A stretch of 64,000 nt of DNA, taken from contig DATFQX010000228.1 of NCBI GenBank assembly GCA_035263865.1, positions 1 through 64,000 on the forward strand, in the 5' to 3' direction. The position numbers and the translations under genes are program-made. Positions 27,048-35,674 of this stretch are shown here, piece by piece. The notes beneath the pieces were generated by a model, which was not told the DNA's origin, did not search any database, and saw nothing but the letters and a program-made list of their open reading frames with translations. The DNA comes from VAZQ01 sp035263865 (GTDB taxonomy: Bacteria; Pseudomonadota; Alphaproteobacteria; Rhizobiales; Xanthobacteraceae). Within the stretch, counting starts at the first letter, position 1, and each line of letters starts with the position of its first letter.

Positions 27048-28985
27048 ATGTGCGGCATCGCCGGCATGATTGATTGGCGCCGGGCGACGCCTGCCGACAC
27101 GCTGCGTTCGATCGGGCAAGCCATGATCGAGACGGTGCGCCATCGCGGCCCGGATGCGGGCGACGTCTGGGCCGAGGCTGAAGGCGGCGTTGTCTTGGGT
27201 CAGCGCAGGCTCGCCATCATCGATCTCAGTCCCGGCGGCGCCCAGCCGATGCATTCCGCCGATCGACGTTACGTCATGACGTTTAACGGCGAGATCTATA
27301 ACTACCGCGATATCCGCCGCGAACTCCAAGCAGCCGGGCGCTCGATGCGCAGCGAGTCGGATACCGAGGTTCTGCTCGAATCCTGCGCATTGTGGGGCAT
27401 CGAGGCGGCGCTCGAGCGCGCGATCGGCATGTTCGCGTTCGCGTTGTGGGATCGCAAGACTCGTACCCTCATGCTGGCCCGCGATCGCCTTGGCATTAAG
27501 CCGCTATATTATGCGTCGACGCCGGGGCGGGTCATCTTTGCCTCGCAACTTAAGGCATTTCGCGCCACACCAGGTTGGAAGCCGACCATCGACAATGATG
27601 CAGTCGTCGGCTATCTGCGCCACGCGTATATCGCGCAGCCGTGCACCATCTATCGTGAAGCGAGAAAACTCGCGCCCGGCCATATCCTGACGCTGCGCGA
27701 GGCCGTCGCGCCGGCGCCAAAATGCTTTTGGGATTTGCGCGGCATCGCAATCGCCGGCCAGCGACGCAATGATCCGGCGCCGGATGTAAACGAGGCTGTC
27801 GCGCGTCTCGATGCGCTCCTGCGTGACGCGGTCGGTCTGCGGATGATTGCCGACGTGCCGCTCGGCGCATTTCTCTCCGGCGGAATCGATTCCTCGACGA
27901 TCGTTGCTCTGATGCAGGCGCAAAGCTCACGTCCCGTAAAGACGTTCTCCATCGGCTTTCACGAGAGCGGGTATGATGAAGCACAATGTGCAAAGAAAGT
28001 CGCCGCCCACCTCGGCACGGACCACACGGAATTCTATGTCGAGCCGCGCCACGCGCTTGACGTCATTCCGCGTCTTGCCGACTGGTTCGACGAGCCGTTT
28101 GCCGATTCATCGCAGATTCCGACTTATCTTGTCTCAGAGTTGACCCGCAAGCACGTCACAGTGGCCCTGTCGGGCGACGGCGGAGATGAGCTATTCGCTG
28201 GCTATAACCGGTATGCCTGGGCCGAGCGTCTCGTTCGTGCCGTCAACTTCGTGCCCGGGCCGCTGCGCGGCGCGTCGGCCGCGGCTTTGCGTGGACTCGC
28301 CCCGCAGAGCTGGAACCGATTGTTTGCATTTGTTCCCGCCTCGTGGCGGCCGGCGTTGCCCGGCGACAAGTTGCACAAGATCAGCACGCTTCTCGAAAAT
28401 CCGCAGCCGGACGCGATCTATCGCCGGCTTGTAAGCCAATGGGAGCGGCCCGACGCGATCGCCGCCGCGGGTGTAGAGCCGCGCGGCGCGTTGTGGGATG
28501 CCAGCATCGCGCACGATTTTCCTGACCTCGTTGCGCGCATGCAATTCCTCGACATGGTCAGCTATCTTCCCGAGGACATTCTGACGAAGGTCGACCGGGC
28601 GACGATGGCAGTGGGTCTTGAGGGCCGGGTGCCGCTCTTGGATCACCGCGTCGTCGCTTACTCCTGGACGTTGCCGCTCGCCTTCAAGGTGCGCGGCGGC
28701 CGCGGCAAATGGTTGCTGCGCCGCGTGCTCGATCGCTATGTGCCGAGATTTCTGGTCGAGCGGCCAAAGATGGGCTTTGGCGTGCCGATCGACGCTTGGC
28801 TGCGAGGTCCGTTGCGCGAATGGGCGGAATCGCTGCTCGCGCCGGCGCGGCTTACTTCTGATGGATTGGTGCGAGTTGAGCCGGTGCGCCGCGCTTGGCA
28901 AGAACATCTCGAGGGCAGCCGCAATTGGCAATACCCGTTGTGGACGGTGCTGATGCTGCAAGCGTGGCGCGCGAGGTGGGCGTGA
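27048..28985 (+). CDS. Glutamine-dependent asparagine synthase-family amidotransferase
   Basis: The 645-residue protein starts MCGIAGM, so Cys2 is the class II glutaminase nucleophile. RGPDAGD and FNGEIYNYRDIRREL complete the glutaminase domain (about 1-210). The synthetase domain has the PP-loop LSGGIDSS, ALSGDGGDELFAGYNRY and VDRATMAVGLEGRVPLLD. Members make asparagine or, in O-antigen loci, amidate uronic acids (WbpS type). Since the gene lies between glycan genes and overlaps a GT4 by 4 bases, glycan amidation is plausible, but ordinary asparagine synthesis is not excluded. A GGAGGAG-type site precedes ATG 27048. Confidence 0.85.
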   Translation: MCGIAGMIDWRRATPADTLRSIGQAMIETVRHRGPDAGDVWAEAEGGVVLGQRRLAIIDLSPGGAQPMHSADRRYVMTFNGEIYNYRDIRRELQAAGRSMRSESDTEVLLESCALWGIEAALERAIGMFAFALWDRKTRTLMLARDRLGIKPLYYASTPGRVIFASQLKAFRATPGWKPTIDNDAVVGYLRHAYIAQPCTIYREARKLAPGHILTLREAVAPAPKCFWDLRGIAIAGQRRNDPAPDVNEAVARLDALLRDAVGLRMIADVPLGAFLSGGIDSSTIVALMQAQSSRPVKTFSIGFHESGYDEAQCAKKVAAHLGTDHTEFYVEPRHALDVIPRLADWFDEPFADSSQIPTYLVSELTRKHVTVALSGDGGDELFAGYNRYAWAERLVRAVNFVPGPLRGASAAALRGLAPQSWNRLFAFVPASWRPALPGDKLHKISTLLENPQPDAIYRRLVSQWERPDAIAAAGVEPRGALWDASIAHDFPDLVARMQFLDMVSYLPEDILTKVDRATMAVGLEGRVPLLDHRVVAYSWTLPLAFKVRGGRGKWLLRRVLDRYVPRFLVERPKMGFGVPIDAWLRGPLREWAESLLAPARLTSDGLVRVEPVRRAWQEHLEGSRNWQYPLWTVLMLQAWRARWA

Positions 28986-30097
28986 TCCTGCGGCCACGAA
29001 AGATTCTCTTTGTGACGGCGGGTCTGCGGGGCGGCGGTGCCGAAGCAATGCTGGCGCGGCTCGCGACGGCGCGTCCCAGCGTCGCCGACGAAATCACGGT
29101 CGTGAGCCTCATTCCCGCCGAGACTCACCTCGCGCGGTTAATTGCCGGGGGCGTCGAGGTCGTTGAGTTGCGATTCGACAAGGCCGGCGGCATCCTGACT
29201 GGTCTCTTCAAGCTCGCGAGGCTCATCGCCGCGAAGCGGCCCGAAATCGTGCAGGGCTGGATGTATCACGGTGATCTCGCCGCGCTCGTCGCACTTGCGC
29301 TCTCGGGCCGCCGCCGAGACACGCCTCTCGTTTGGGGCATCCGCTGCTCGGCAATGGACTGGCGCAGCTGTGGGCTCGGGCTGGCGCTGGTGGTGAAAGC
29401 TTGCGCCCTGTTGTCGCGATGGCCCGATGTCGTGACGGCCAACTCGGCGGCCGGACTCAAGTCGCACCTAGTGCTGGGATATCGCCCCCGTCGGGCGCAG
29501 GTGATTGCCAACGGAATCGAGCTCGACAAATTCCAGCCCGATGCAGCCGCGCGCACCGCGGTGCGGAGCGAGCTCGGCATTCCCGAGAATGCAATCGCCC
29601 TTGCGCACGTCGCACGTGTCGATGCAATGAAGGATCATCGCAGTTTCCTCGCCGCGATGGCGATGCTGCCCGATGTATCTGCGTTGCTGGTCGGTGCCGG
29701 CACGGAAAACCTTCCGGTGGCGCCTAACCTGTTTCGACTTGGCCGTCGCTCCGATATGCCGCGCCTGTTTGCCGCCGCAGATTTCGTCGTATCGAGTTCG
29801 CGATTCGGTGAAGGGTTCTCAAACGTGCTGGCCGAAGGGATGGCCTGTGGCCTACCGGCGATCGCCACCGATGTTGGCGATGCCAAGCTCATTATTGGCG
29901 ACGCCGGTCTTGTGGTACCGCCGCAAGATCCGCCGGCGCTTGTCGCAGCAATCCGGCAGTTGGCTGGAGAATCGGCGAGCGCGCGGGTGGAACGCGGCAG
30001 CAGGGCGAGGGCGCGCATTGCGGAGAATTTTACGCTTGGCCATGCCTTACAATGTTATATGGAACTCTACGCATCGCTTGGATCGCAGCGCCCTTGA
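28982..30097 (+). CDS. Family 4 glycosyltransferase
   Basis: This GT-B enzyme has about 371 residues. The N-terminus reads KILFVTAGLRGGGAEAML; the middle contains VIANGIELDKFQPDA; the donor-site motif is SSRFGEGFSNVLAEGMACGLPAIATDVGD, seen across residues 285-320, with the Glu pair typical of retaining GT4. GTG 28982 gives a GTGA overlap with the amidotransferase stop and is preferred; a GTG two codons upstream is possible. It resembles the GT4 at 22362-23531 in its DVGD segment. It precedes the sugar-synthesis block by 96 bases. Confidence 0.83.
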   Translation: MILRPRKILFVTAGLRGGGAEAMLARLATARPSVADEITVVSLIPAETHLARLIAGGVEVVELRFDKAGGILTGLFKLARLIAAKRPEIVQGWMYHGDLAALVALALSGRRRDTPLVWGIRCSAMDWRSCGLGLALVVKACALLSRWPDVVTANSAAGLKSHLVLGYRPRRAQVIANGIELDKFQPDAAARTAVRSELGIPENAIALAHVARVDAMKDHRSFLAAMAMLPDVSALLVGAGTENLPVAPNLFRLGRRSDMPRLFAAADFVVSSSRFGEGFSNVLAEGMACGLPAIATDVGDAKLIIGDAGLVVPPQDPPALVAAIRQLAGESASARVERGSRARARIAENFTLGHALQCYMELYASLGSQRP

Positions 30098-30193
30098 ATG
30101 TCTTGGGATTTCGGCCCAAGAGGCACTTCAAATGCGGGGGCGGATGTGCCAAGAGTTCGCCGCCATTCATGGGGTCCGAGGGCGGTTGGGCGC

Positions 30194-30778
30194 ATGAACC
30201 ACGCGGAAACTTTTTTTGCTGCGGCGGCGCAGATTTGTCGTGACATTTCATTTGCTTCAATCGAGGCTCTTGCAACCGAGCTTGATCGGCTGCGAGAGCG
30301 CAAGGGACGCCTTTTCCTGATTGGCGTTGGTGGCAGCGCGGCCAATTGCAGCCACGCTGTGAACGATTTTCGCAAACTGTGCGGAATAGAAACCTATAGC
30401 CCCGTCGATAACGTCTCCGAGCTCACCGCCCGCACCAACGATGAGGGATGGGATACCGTCTTTGCAGCATGGCTCGATACGAGTCAGCTCGGCGAGAAGG
30501 ATGCGCTCTTCATCTATTCGGTCGGCGGCGGCGACGCCGAGCGTAAGATCAGTGCCAACATCGTACAGGCAGTCGACTTGGCGAAGGCGCGCTCGGCAAA
30601 AGTGTTTGGGATTGTCGGCCGGGACAACGGGTATACCGCCAAGCACGGTGATGTGGTTGTACTCATTCCTCAGGTCAATCCGAGCTGGGTCACACCCTTG
30701 TCCGAAGCTTTCCAGGCGGTGGTCTGGCATTGCTTAGTGAGCCATCCAGCCTTGCAGCGCAGGCAGACGAAATGGTAA
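30194..30778 (+). CDS. gmhA: SIS-domain sugar isomerase, GmhA-like (sedoheptulose 7-phosphate isomerase)
   Basis: The protein has 194 residues. It shows the SIS core GVGGSAANCSHAVNDF, where the His and the following Asp match the metal-binding His/Glu pair of GmhA, and NVSELTARTNDEGWDTVF, close to the DTSALTAxxND GmhA pattern. YSVGGGDAERKIS is the phosphate loop. A late His in VVWHCLVSH fits the third ligand. It should turn sedoheptulose 7-phosphate into D-glycero-D-manno-heptose 7-phosphate or a stereoisomer. It is more divergent than housekeeping GmhA, so a dedicated role for this locus is possible. Its end overlaps gmhB by 7 bases. Confidence 0.8.
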   Translation: MNHAETFFAAAAQICRDISFASIEALATELDRLRERKGRLFLIGVGGSAANCSHAVNDFRKLCGIETYSPVDNVSELTARTNDEGWDTVFAAWLDTSQLGEKDALFIYSVGGGDAERKISANIVQAVDLAKARSAKVFGIVGRDNGYTAKHGDVVVLIPQVNPSWVTPLSEAFQAVVWHCLVSHPALQRRQTKW

Positions 30779-31341
30779 GCCCTGCCCACGGGTTGAGACC
30801 GGCGGTATTTCTCGATCGGGATGGGGTGATTGTTGTTCCTGAATTCCGAGACCGGCGAAGCTTCGCGCCGAGACGGCTGCAGGATTTCAGGCTTTACCCG
30901 GAGGCTGCGGCTAGTCTCCAGAAGCTCAGGCAGGCCGGTTTTCTGTTGGCGGTCGTGACTAACCAGCCGGACGTGGGAAACGGCTTGATCTCCCGTTCGG
31001 AAGTGGAGGCGATGCACGAGATCATGAGGCGTGAATTGCCCCTGGACGCCGTCAAGGTCTGCTTTCATGGGCAGGCCGAGCGCTGTGACTGCCGCAAGCC
31101 GAAGCCGGGCATGATTCTCGAGGCCGCCGACGAACTCGGCATTAACCTTAAGAGGAGCTTCATGGTGGGCGACCGCAGCAGCGATATCGAGGCGGGGCGC
31201 GCCGCCGGCTGTGCCACCGTCTTCATCGACCTCAACTATGCCTTGCCCGCGCCGGATTCTCCCGACTATGTCGCGCGTTCGATCGGCCAAGCCGCCGAAC
31301 TCATCATCGAAACCGTTTTAACTGCGCAGGAGCGGCCATGA
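30772..31341 (+). CDS. gmhB: D-glycero-D-manno-heptose 1,7-bisphosphate 7-phosphatase GmhB
   Basis: This HAD-superfamily phosphatase has 189 residues. Motif I is FLDRDGVIV, motif II VVTNQPDVGNG, and later comes KPKPGMI with MVGDRSSDIEAG as motif IV. The zinc loop CFHGQAERCDCRKP is intact, with Cys-x-His and Cys-x-Cys ligands. It removes the C7 phosphate between the kinase and nucleotidyltransferase steps. ATG 30772 overlaps the isomerase gene and its stop overlaps the transaldolase ATG. Compare the second GmhB-like gene at 52466, whose zinc loop is altered. Confidence 0.88.
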   Translation: MVSPAHGLRPAVFLDRDGVIVVPEFRDRRSFAPRRLQDFRLYPEAAASLQKLRQAGFLLAVVTNQPDVGNGLISRSEVEAMHEIMRRELPLDAVKVCFHGQAERCDCRKPKPGMILEAADELGINLKRSFMVGDRSSDIEAGRAAGCATVFIDLNYALPAPDSPDYVARSIGQAAELIIETVLTAQERP

Positions 31342-32078
31342 GCCGGGTCGCTGACCTGAAGGTCAAGATTTTTGCCGATGGTGCCGATTATGAAGGCATC
31401 GTTAAGATGTCGAAAAACCCGGTGATCAAGGGTTTCACGACCAATCCGACCTTGATGCGAAAGGCCGGCGTTAGCGATTACGAAGCTTTCGCGCGCAAGG
31501 TTCTGGCCGCGATTCCCGACCGGCCCGTCTCTTTCGAGGTGTTTGCCGATGACTTCGTGAGCATGGCCGAGCAGGCGCGCACGATCGCGGCATGGGGACC
31601 GAACGTAAACGTGAAAATTCCGGTGACGAATACCAAAGGACAATCCGCGGGCGAGCTGATCCGCGCGCTGTCGTCTGAAGGGGTGGTGCTCAACGTGACC
31701 GCGATCTTTACGCTCGATCAGGTCCGCACGGTCATCGACGCGCTTGCCCCCGCAACGGCGGCGATCGTCTCGGTTTTTGCAGGTCGCATCGCCGATACGG
31801 GCGCCGATCCGATTCCACACATGCGGGCATGCAAACAGATTACGGCCGCCCGCCCGAAAGCGGAGCTCTTGTGGGCGAGCACCCGCGAGCTCTTGAACAT
31901 CTTCCATGCGGAGCAGAGTGGCTGCGACATCGTTACAGTGCCGAACGAATTTCTGAGCAAGCTCGATCTGGTCGGCAAGGATTTGGCGGAATATTCGCGC
32001 GAAACCGTGCAATCGTTCTATCGTGACGCTGCAGCTGCGGCTTATGAGATCAAGACGACCCGTTTCGCGGCGGAGTGA
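31338..32078 (+). CDS. Transaldolase-family protein (TalC/fructose-6-phosphate aldolase-size)
   Basis: This protein has 246 residues, nearer in length to the small TalC/FSA type than to the ~316-residue TalB type. The opening KIFADGADYEGI and GFTTNPTLM are transaldolase signatures. The Schiff-base lysine is expected at about residue 93 in NVKIPVTN. A later FAGRIADTGADP loop binds phosphate. It could supply sedoheptulose 7-phosphate to the isomerase or carry out another aldol exchange. Its tight coupling to gmhB (ATGA overlap) is unusual for a pentose-pathway gene and argues for a sugar-precursor role. Confidence 0.85.
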   Translation: MSRVADLKVKIFADGADYEGIVKMSKNPVIKGFTTNPTLMRKAGVSDYEAFARKVLAAIPDRPVSFEVFADDFVSMAEQARTIAAWGPNVNVKIPVTNTKGQSAGELIRALSSEGVVLNVTAIFTLDQVRTVIDALAPATAAIVSVFAGRIADTGADPIPHMRACKQITAARPKAELLWASTRELLNIFHAEQSGCDIVTVPNEFLSKLDLVGKDLAEYSRETVQSFYRDAAAAAYEIKTTRFAAE

Positions 32079-32092
32079 AGGAGAGGGGAATC

Positions 32093-33106
32093 ATGGAGCG
32101 ACTATTCGAGAAGGTATTGGTAACCGGCGGCGCAGGCTATTGCGGGGCGCGACTCGTGCCGCAACTGCTCTCGCGCGGCTACAGAGTCACGGTCTTTGAC
32201 ATCATGTTCTTCGGCAACCAGTTCCTGCCGAGGCATAATCCCAACCTGCGCATCATCGACGGCGATATCCGCGACACCGCGAAATTCGCGGCGGCCGTGG
32301 CGGGTCATGACGCCGTCGTCAATCTGGCCTGCATCTCGAATGACGCGAGCTTCGAGCTCGACGAGGATCTTTCGACCTCGATCAATCTCAACGCGTTCGA
32401 ACCATTGGTTAAAGCCGCCAAAAAGGCAGGCGTTAAGCGCTTGGTCTATGCCTCCTCGAGCTCGGTTTATGGTGTTTCCGACAAGCCTGACGTCACCGAG
32501 GACCATCCGCTCGTTCCGCTCACGCTCTACAACAAATACAAAGGCATGTGCGAACCGCTGTTGAAGAAGCACACGGACGCAGCTTTCACGGGCGTTATTT
32601 TTCGTCCGGCCACCGTCTGTGGGCACTCGCCGCGGCAACGGCTCGATCTATCTGTCAACATCCTGACCAACCACGCGGTCAACCTCGGCAAGATCACCGT
32701 GTTCGGCGGGTCTCAGCTGCGGCCGAACCTGCACATCCAGGACTATTGCGATGCGGTCCAGCTCTTGCTCACTGCGCCGGCCGACAAGGTCCAGAACGAG
32801 ATCTTCAACGTCGGCTATCAGAATCTGTCCCTGATGGAGATTGCCGAACTGGTCCGGCGCGTGATCGCCGAGGAGATGCCCGATCGCAAGACGGTCGATA
32901 TCGTCACAACGCCAACCGACGATGTGCGGTCCTATCACATCAACTCCGATAAGATAAAACGCGTGCTCGGCTACACTCCGCGCCACACGATTGAGGACGC
33001 GGTACGCGAACTGTGCCAGGCTTTTCTCGCCAAGAAATTGCCGAATAGCATGGAGGACGACCGCTACTACAACGTCCGTCTATTGAAGAGGCTCAAGGCG
33101 GCATGA
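32093..33106 (+). CDS. Extended SDR: NAD-dependent sugar epimerase/dehydratase
   Basis: The protein has 337 residues. The dinucleotide motif is TGGAGYCGARLV. The catalytic elements YASSSSVYG and YNKYK (YxxxK) are present. A C-terminal DDRYYNVRL tail is distinctive. ATG 32093 has GAGAGGGGA eight bases upstream and is preferred over an earlier in-frame ATG at 32075. It is one of four SDRs in this block; the ACISNDASFELDED region instead of the usual HLAA suggests a branch acting on a higher-carbon sugar, but the substrate cannot be read from sequence. It is followed by another SDR with a 4-base overlap. Confidence 0.8.
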   Translation: MERLFEKVLVTGGAGYCGARLVPQLLSRGYRVTVFDIMFFGNQFLPRHNPNLRIIDGDIRDTAKFAAAVAGHDAVVNLACISNDASFELDEDLSTSINLNAFEPLVKAAKKAGVKRLVYASSSSVYGVSDKPDVTEDHPLVPLTLYNKYKGMCEPLLKKHTDAAFTGVIFRPATVCGHSPRQRLDLSVNILTNHAVNLGKITVFGGSQLRPNLHIQDYCDAVQLLLTAPADKVQNEIFNVGYQNLSLMEIAELVRRVIAEEMPDRKTVDIVTTPTDDVRSYHINSDKIKRVLGYTPRHTIEDAVRELCQAFLAKKLPNSMEDDRYYNVRLLKRLKAA

Positions 33107-34107
33107 GCTCGAAGGCGGCTGCGGTCGTCACCGGCGGTGCCGGTTTCATCGGCAGTCACATGGTGGACGTGCTGCTGGGCGCGGGCTTTGTGGTTCGCGT
33201 GATCGACAACCTTGTCGGCGGCCACCGCAGCAATCTCGATCACATCAGGGGCCATCCCGATCTCGCCTGTTACTGGCAGGATATCCGGCAGCTCGAGCCG
33301 AGCTCACCGATCTTCGCCGGCGCACAGTACGTTTTCCATTTTGCCGGCATTGGGGACATCGTGCCCTCGATCGAGCACCCGACCGAGTACATGGACACCA
33401 ATGTGCAGGGCACTGTGCGCGTCCTCGAGTGCGCTCGCTACGCGGCGGTCGACAAGTTCGTCTATGCCGCTTCCTCATCCTGCTACGGGCTTGCGGCCGT
33501 GCCGACCGCCGAAGATCACCCCATAGCGCCGCAGTATCCATATGCACTCTCCAAATACCAGGGCGAGCAAGCGGCATTTCATTGGTATCGTGTCTATGGA
33601 CTGCCGGTGAATTCGGGTTGCATCTTCAACGCCTACGGTCCGCGCGTGCGCACGACAGGGGTTTACGGCGCGGTATTCGGCGTTTTCTTTCGGCAGAAAC
33701 TTGCGGGCAGGCCTTACACAGTCGTCGGCGATGGAACGCAGCGCCGTGATTTCGTCTATGTGACCGACGTTGCCGAGGCGTTTCTTGCGGCCGCGCGAAC
33801 GTCGATCAGCGGCGAGCGCTTCAATGTGGGTGCCGGCAACCCGCAGTCGATCAATCGACTGGTCGAGCTTCTCGTCGGCGATGTGGTGTATGTCCCCAAG
33901 CGACCGGGCGAGCCCGACTGTACCTTCGCCAACATTTCCAAAATCGTGTCGCAGCTAAGCTGGAAGCCTACCATCAGCTTCGAGAAAGGCGTGCGCCGGA
34001 TGCTGGTCGACATCGAACGTTGGCGCGATGCTCCGTTGTGGGATCCAGATCGGATTGCGGAGGCGACCAAAACTTGGTTTCGTTACCTCGGCAAGCAGAG
34101 TGCCTGA
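33103..34107 (+). CDS. Extended SDR: nucleotide-sugar 4-epimerase-like
   Basis: The 334-residue protein has TGGAGFIGSHMVD, NLVGGHRSNLDHI as in UDP-glucose 4-epimerases, HFAGIGDIVPSI and catalytic YAASSSCYG/YALSK. The later RDFVYVTDVAEAF and FNVGAGNPQSINRL are standard for the family. It overlaps the preceding SDR by 4 bases and lies 9 bases before the nucleotidyltransferase-kinase fusion. It probably inverts or oxidises one carbon of the NDP-sugar made by that fusion; the exact reaction is unknown. Confidence 0.82.
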   Translation: MSSKAAAVVTGGAGFIGSHMVDVLLGAGFVVRVIDNLVGGHRSNLDHIRGHPDLACYWQDIRQLEPSSPIFAGAQYVFHFAGIGDIVPSIEHPTEYMDTNVQGTVRVLECARYAAVDKFVYAASSSCYGLAAVPTAEDHPIAPQYPYALSKYQGEQAAFHWYRVYGLPVNSGCIFNAYGPRVRTTGVYGAVFGVFFRQKLAGRPYTVVGDGTQRRDFVYVTDVAEAFLAAARTSISGERFNVGAGNPQSINRLVELLVGDVVYVPKRPGEPDCTFANISKIVSQLSWKPTISFEKGVRRMLVDIERWRDAPLWDPDRIAEATKTWFRYLGKQSA

Positions 34108-34116
34108 GACGAGTCC

Positions 34117-35664
34117 ATGCTCCAATTGCTTGACCGGTACCGCTATAAGATCAAGTCGGCGCAAGAGCTACGCGAGATAATTGGTCCGCGTCCGCGCGAG
34201 CGACGCGTGATCATGTGTCATGGCGTGTTCGATGTCGTGCATCCCGGTCACGTCCGGCATTTGCTGTATGCCAAGAGCAAGGCCGACCTGCTGGTCGCCA
34301 GCATCACCGCTGACCACCACATCGCCAAAGGAACGCACCGGCCGCACGTTCCGCAGGATTTGCGCGCGGTCAATCTCGCTGCCTTCGAGGTGGTCGATTA
34401 CGTTGTGATCGATAAGAATTCGACGCCGATCGAGAATATCCGTCTCATCGAACCCGACTATTTCGCCAAGGGATTCGAGTACACCGCGACAGGCATGCCC
34501 GCAAAGACGGCGGAGGAGGCCGAAGTAGTGCGGGCCTATGGCGGCGAGATCATTTTCACTCCCGGCGACGTGGTCTATTCCTCCTCAAATCTGATCGATC
34601 TCGCCCCGCCGGCGATCAAGCTGGAAAAGCTCCAAATCCTGATGGAGCGAAACTGGATCACCTTCGACAAGCTACGGAAAACGCTCGACGCGATGGAAGG
34701 GCAACGCGTCCACGTGGTCGGGGATACGATCGTAGATAGCTATACCCATTGCGCCATGGTCGGCGGCAATACCAAGACGCCCACCATGAGCGTGCTGTTC
34801 GAGCGCAAGGTCGATTACGTGGGCGGTGCCGGGATCGTGGCAAAGCATCTTGCCGCGGCCGGCGGTCGGGTCACCTTTTCGACCGTGCTCGGGGAAGACA
34901 CCTACCGAGATTTCGTCATCGACGATCTCAGAGCCGCTGATATCCAGGTGCACGCAGTGATCGACCGCTCGCGACCGACGGTCAACAAGAACGCCATCGT
35001 TGTCGGCGGCTATCGACTCCTGAAGGTGGATACGCTGGACAACCGCTCCATTTCCGACCAAATCCTCGACGACATCACGCGGTCGCTGGGAAGCGTGCCC
35101 ACCGATGCGGTAGTGTTCTCGGACTTCCGCCACGGCCTTTTCAATCGCCGCACCATTCCGCAGCTGGTGCAGGCATTGCCCGATGACTGCTTCCGCGTAG
35201 CGGACAGCCAAGTCGCCAGCCGCTGGGGAAATATAACCGACTTCCAGGGCTTCGATCTCATCACCCCCAATGAGCGAGAGGCTCGTTTTGCCCTCGGCGA
35301 TCAAGATTCCGGTATTCGTCCCCTCGCGTCGAATCTCTATGATGCCTCGCGATGCAAGCTGCTCATCCTCAAGTTGGGCGAGCGCGGCGTGCTTGCATGC
35401 TGCGATGCCGATCACGAATCGTTGGCTAGTTTCTTCGTCATCGACAGCTTCGTGGATCGGCTGGTCGATGCCGTCGGCGCCGGCGACGCGCTGCTCGCAT
35501 ACGCGACGCTCGCCATGCTCGCCGTTCGTGACGCCGGCATTGCAGCGATCCTCGGGACAATGGCGGCGGCGGTCGAATGCGAATGTGACGGCAATATCCC
35601 GGTAACGGCAGACGATTTGCGATCCAAGATCGACGTCATCGAGCGACAAATGGTCCTCGCTTGA
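34117..35664 (+). CDS. Nucleotidyltransferase-PfkB kinase fusion (HldE-like, reversed domain order)
   Basis: The 515-residue protein carries, first, a cytidylyltransferase-fold domain (about 20-175) with MCHGVFDVVHPGH, whose HPGH at residues 42-45 is the HxGH motif, and a SSSNLIDL end that mirrors the STSKLV of HldE. Second is a PfkB kinase (about 190-510) with VGGAGIVAKHLAAAGG and catalytic GAGD at about 454-457. HldE at 10838 has the same domains in the opposite order. It should phosphorylate a sugar phosphate at C1 and activate it with a nucleotide. Which nucleotide and which sugar are unknown. Its neighbours (isomerase, phosphatase, transaldolase) suggest a heptose or longer sugar. Confidence 0.85.
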   Translation: MLQLLDRYRYKIKSAQELREIIGPRPRERRVIMCHGVFDVVHPGHVRHLLYAKSKADLLVASITADHHIAKGTHRPHVPQDLRAVNLAAFEVVDYVVIDKNSTPIENIRLIEPDYFAKGFEYTATGMPAKTAEEAEVVRAYGGEIIFTPGDVVYSSSNLIDLAPPAIKLEKLQILMERNWITFDKLRKTLDAMEGQRVHVVGDTIVDSYTHCAMVGGNTKTPTMSVLFERKVDYVGGAGIVAKHLAAAGGRVTFSTVLGEDTYRDFVIDDLRAADIQVHAVIDRSRPTVNKNAIVVGGYRLLKVDTLDNRSISDQILDDITRSLGSVPTDAVVFSDFRHGLFNRRTIPQLVQALPDDCFRVADSQVASRWGNITDFQGFDLITPNEREARFALGDQDSGIRPLASNLYDASRCKLLILKLGERGVLACCDADHESLASFFVIDSFVDRLVDAVGAGDALLAYATLAMLAVRDAGIAAILGTMAAAVECECDGNIPVTADDLRSKIDVIERQMVLA

Positions 35665-35674
35665 GGGCGCGGCG

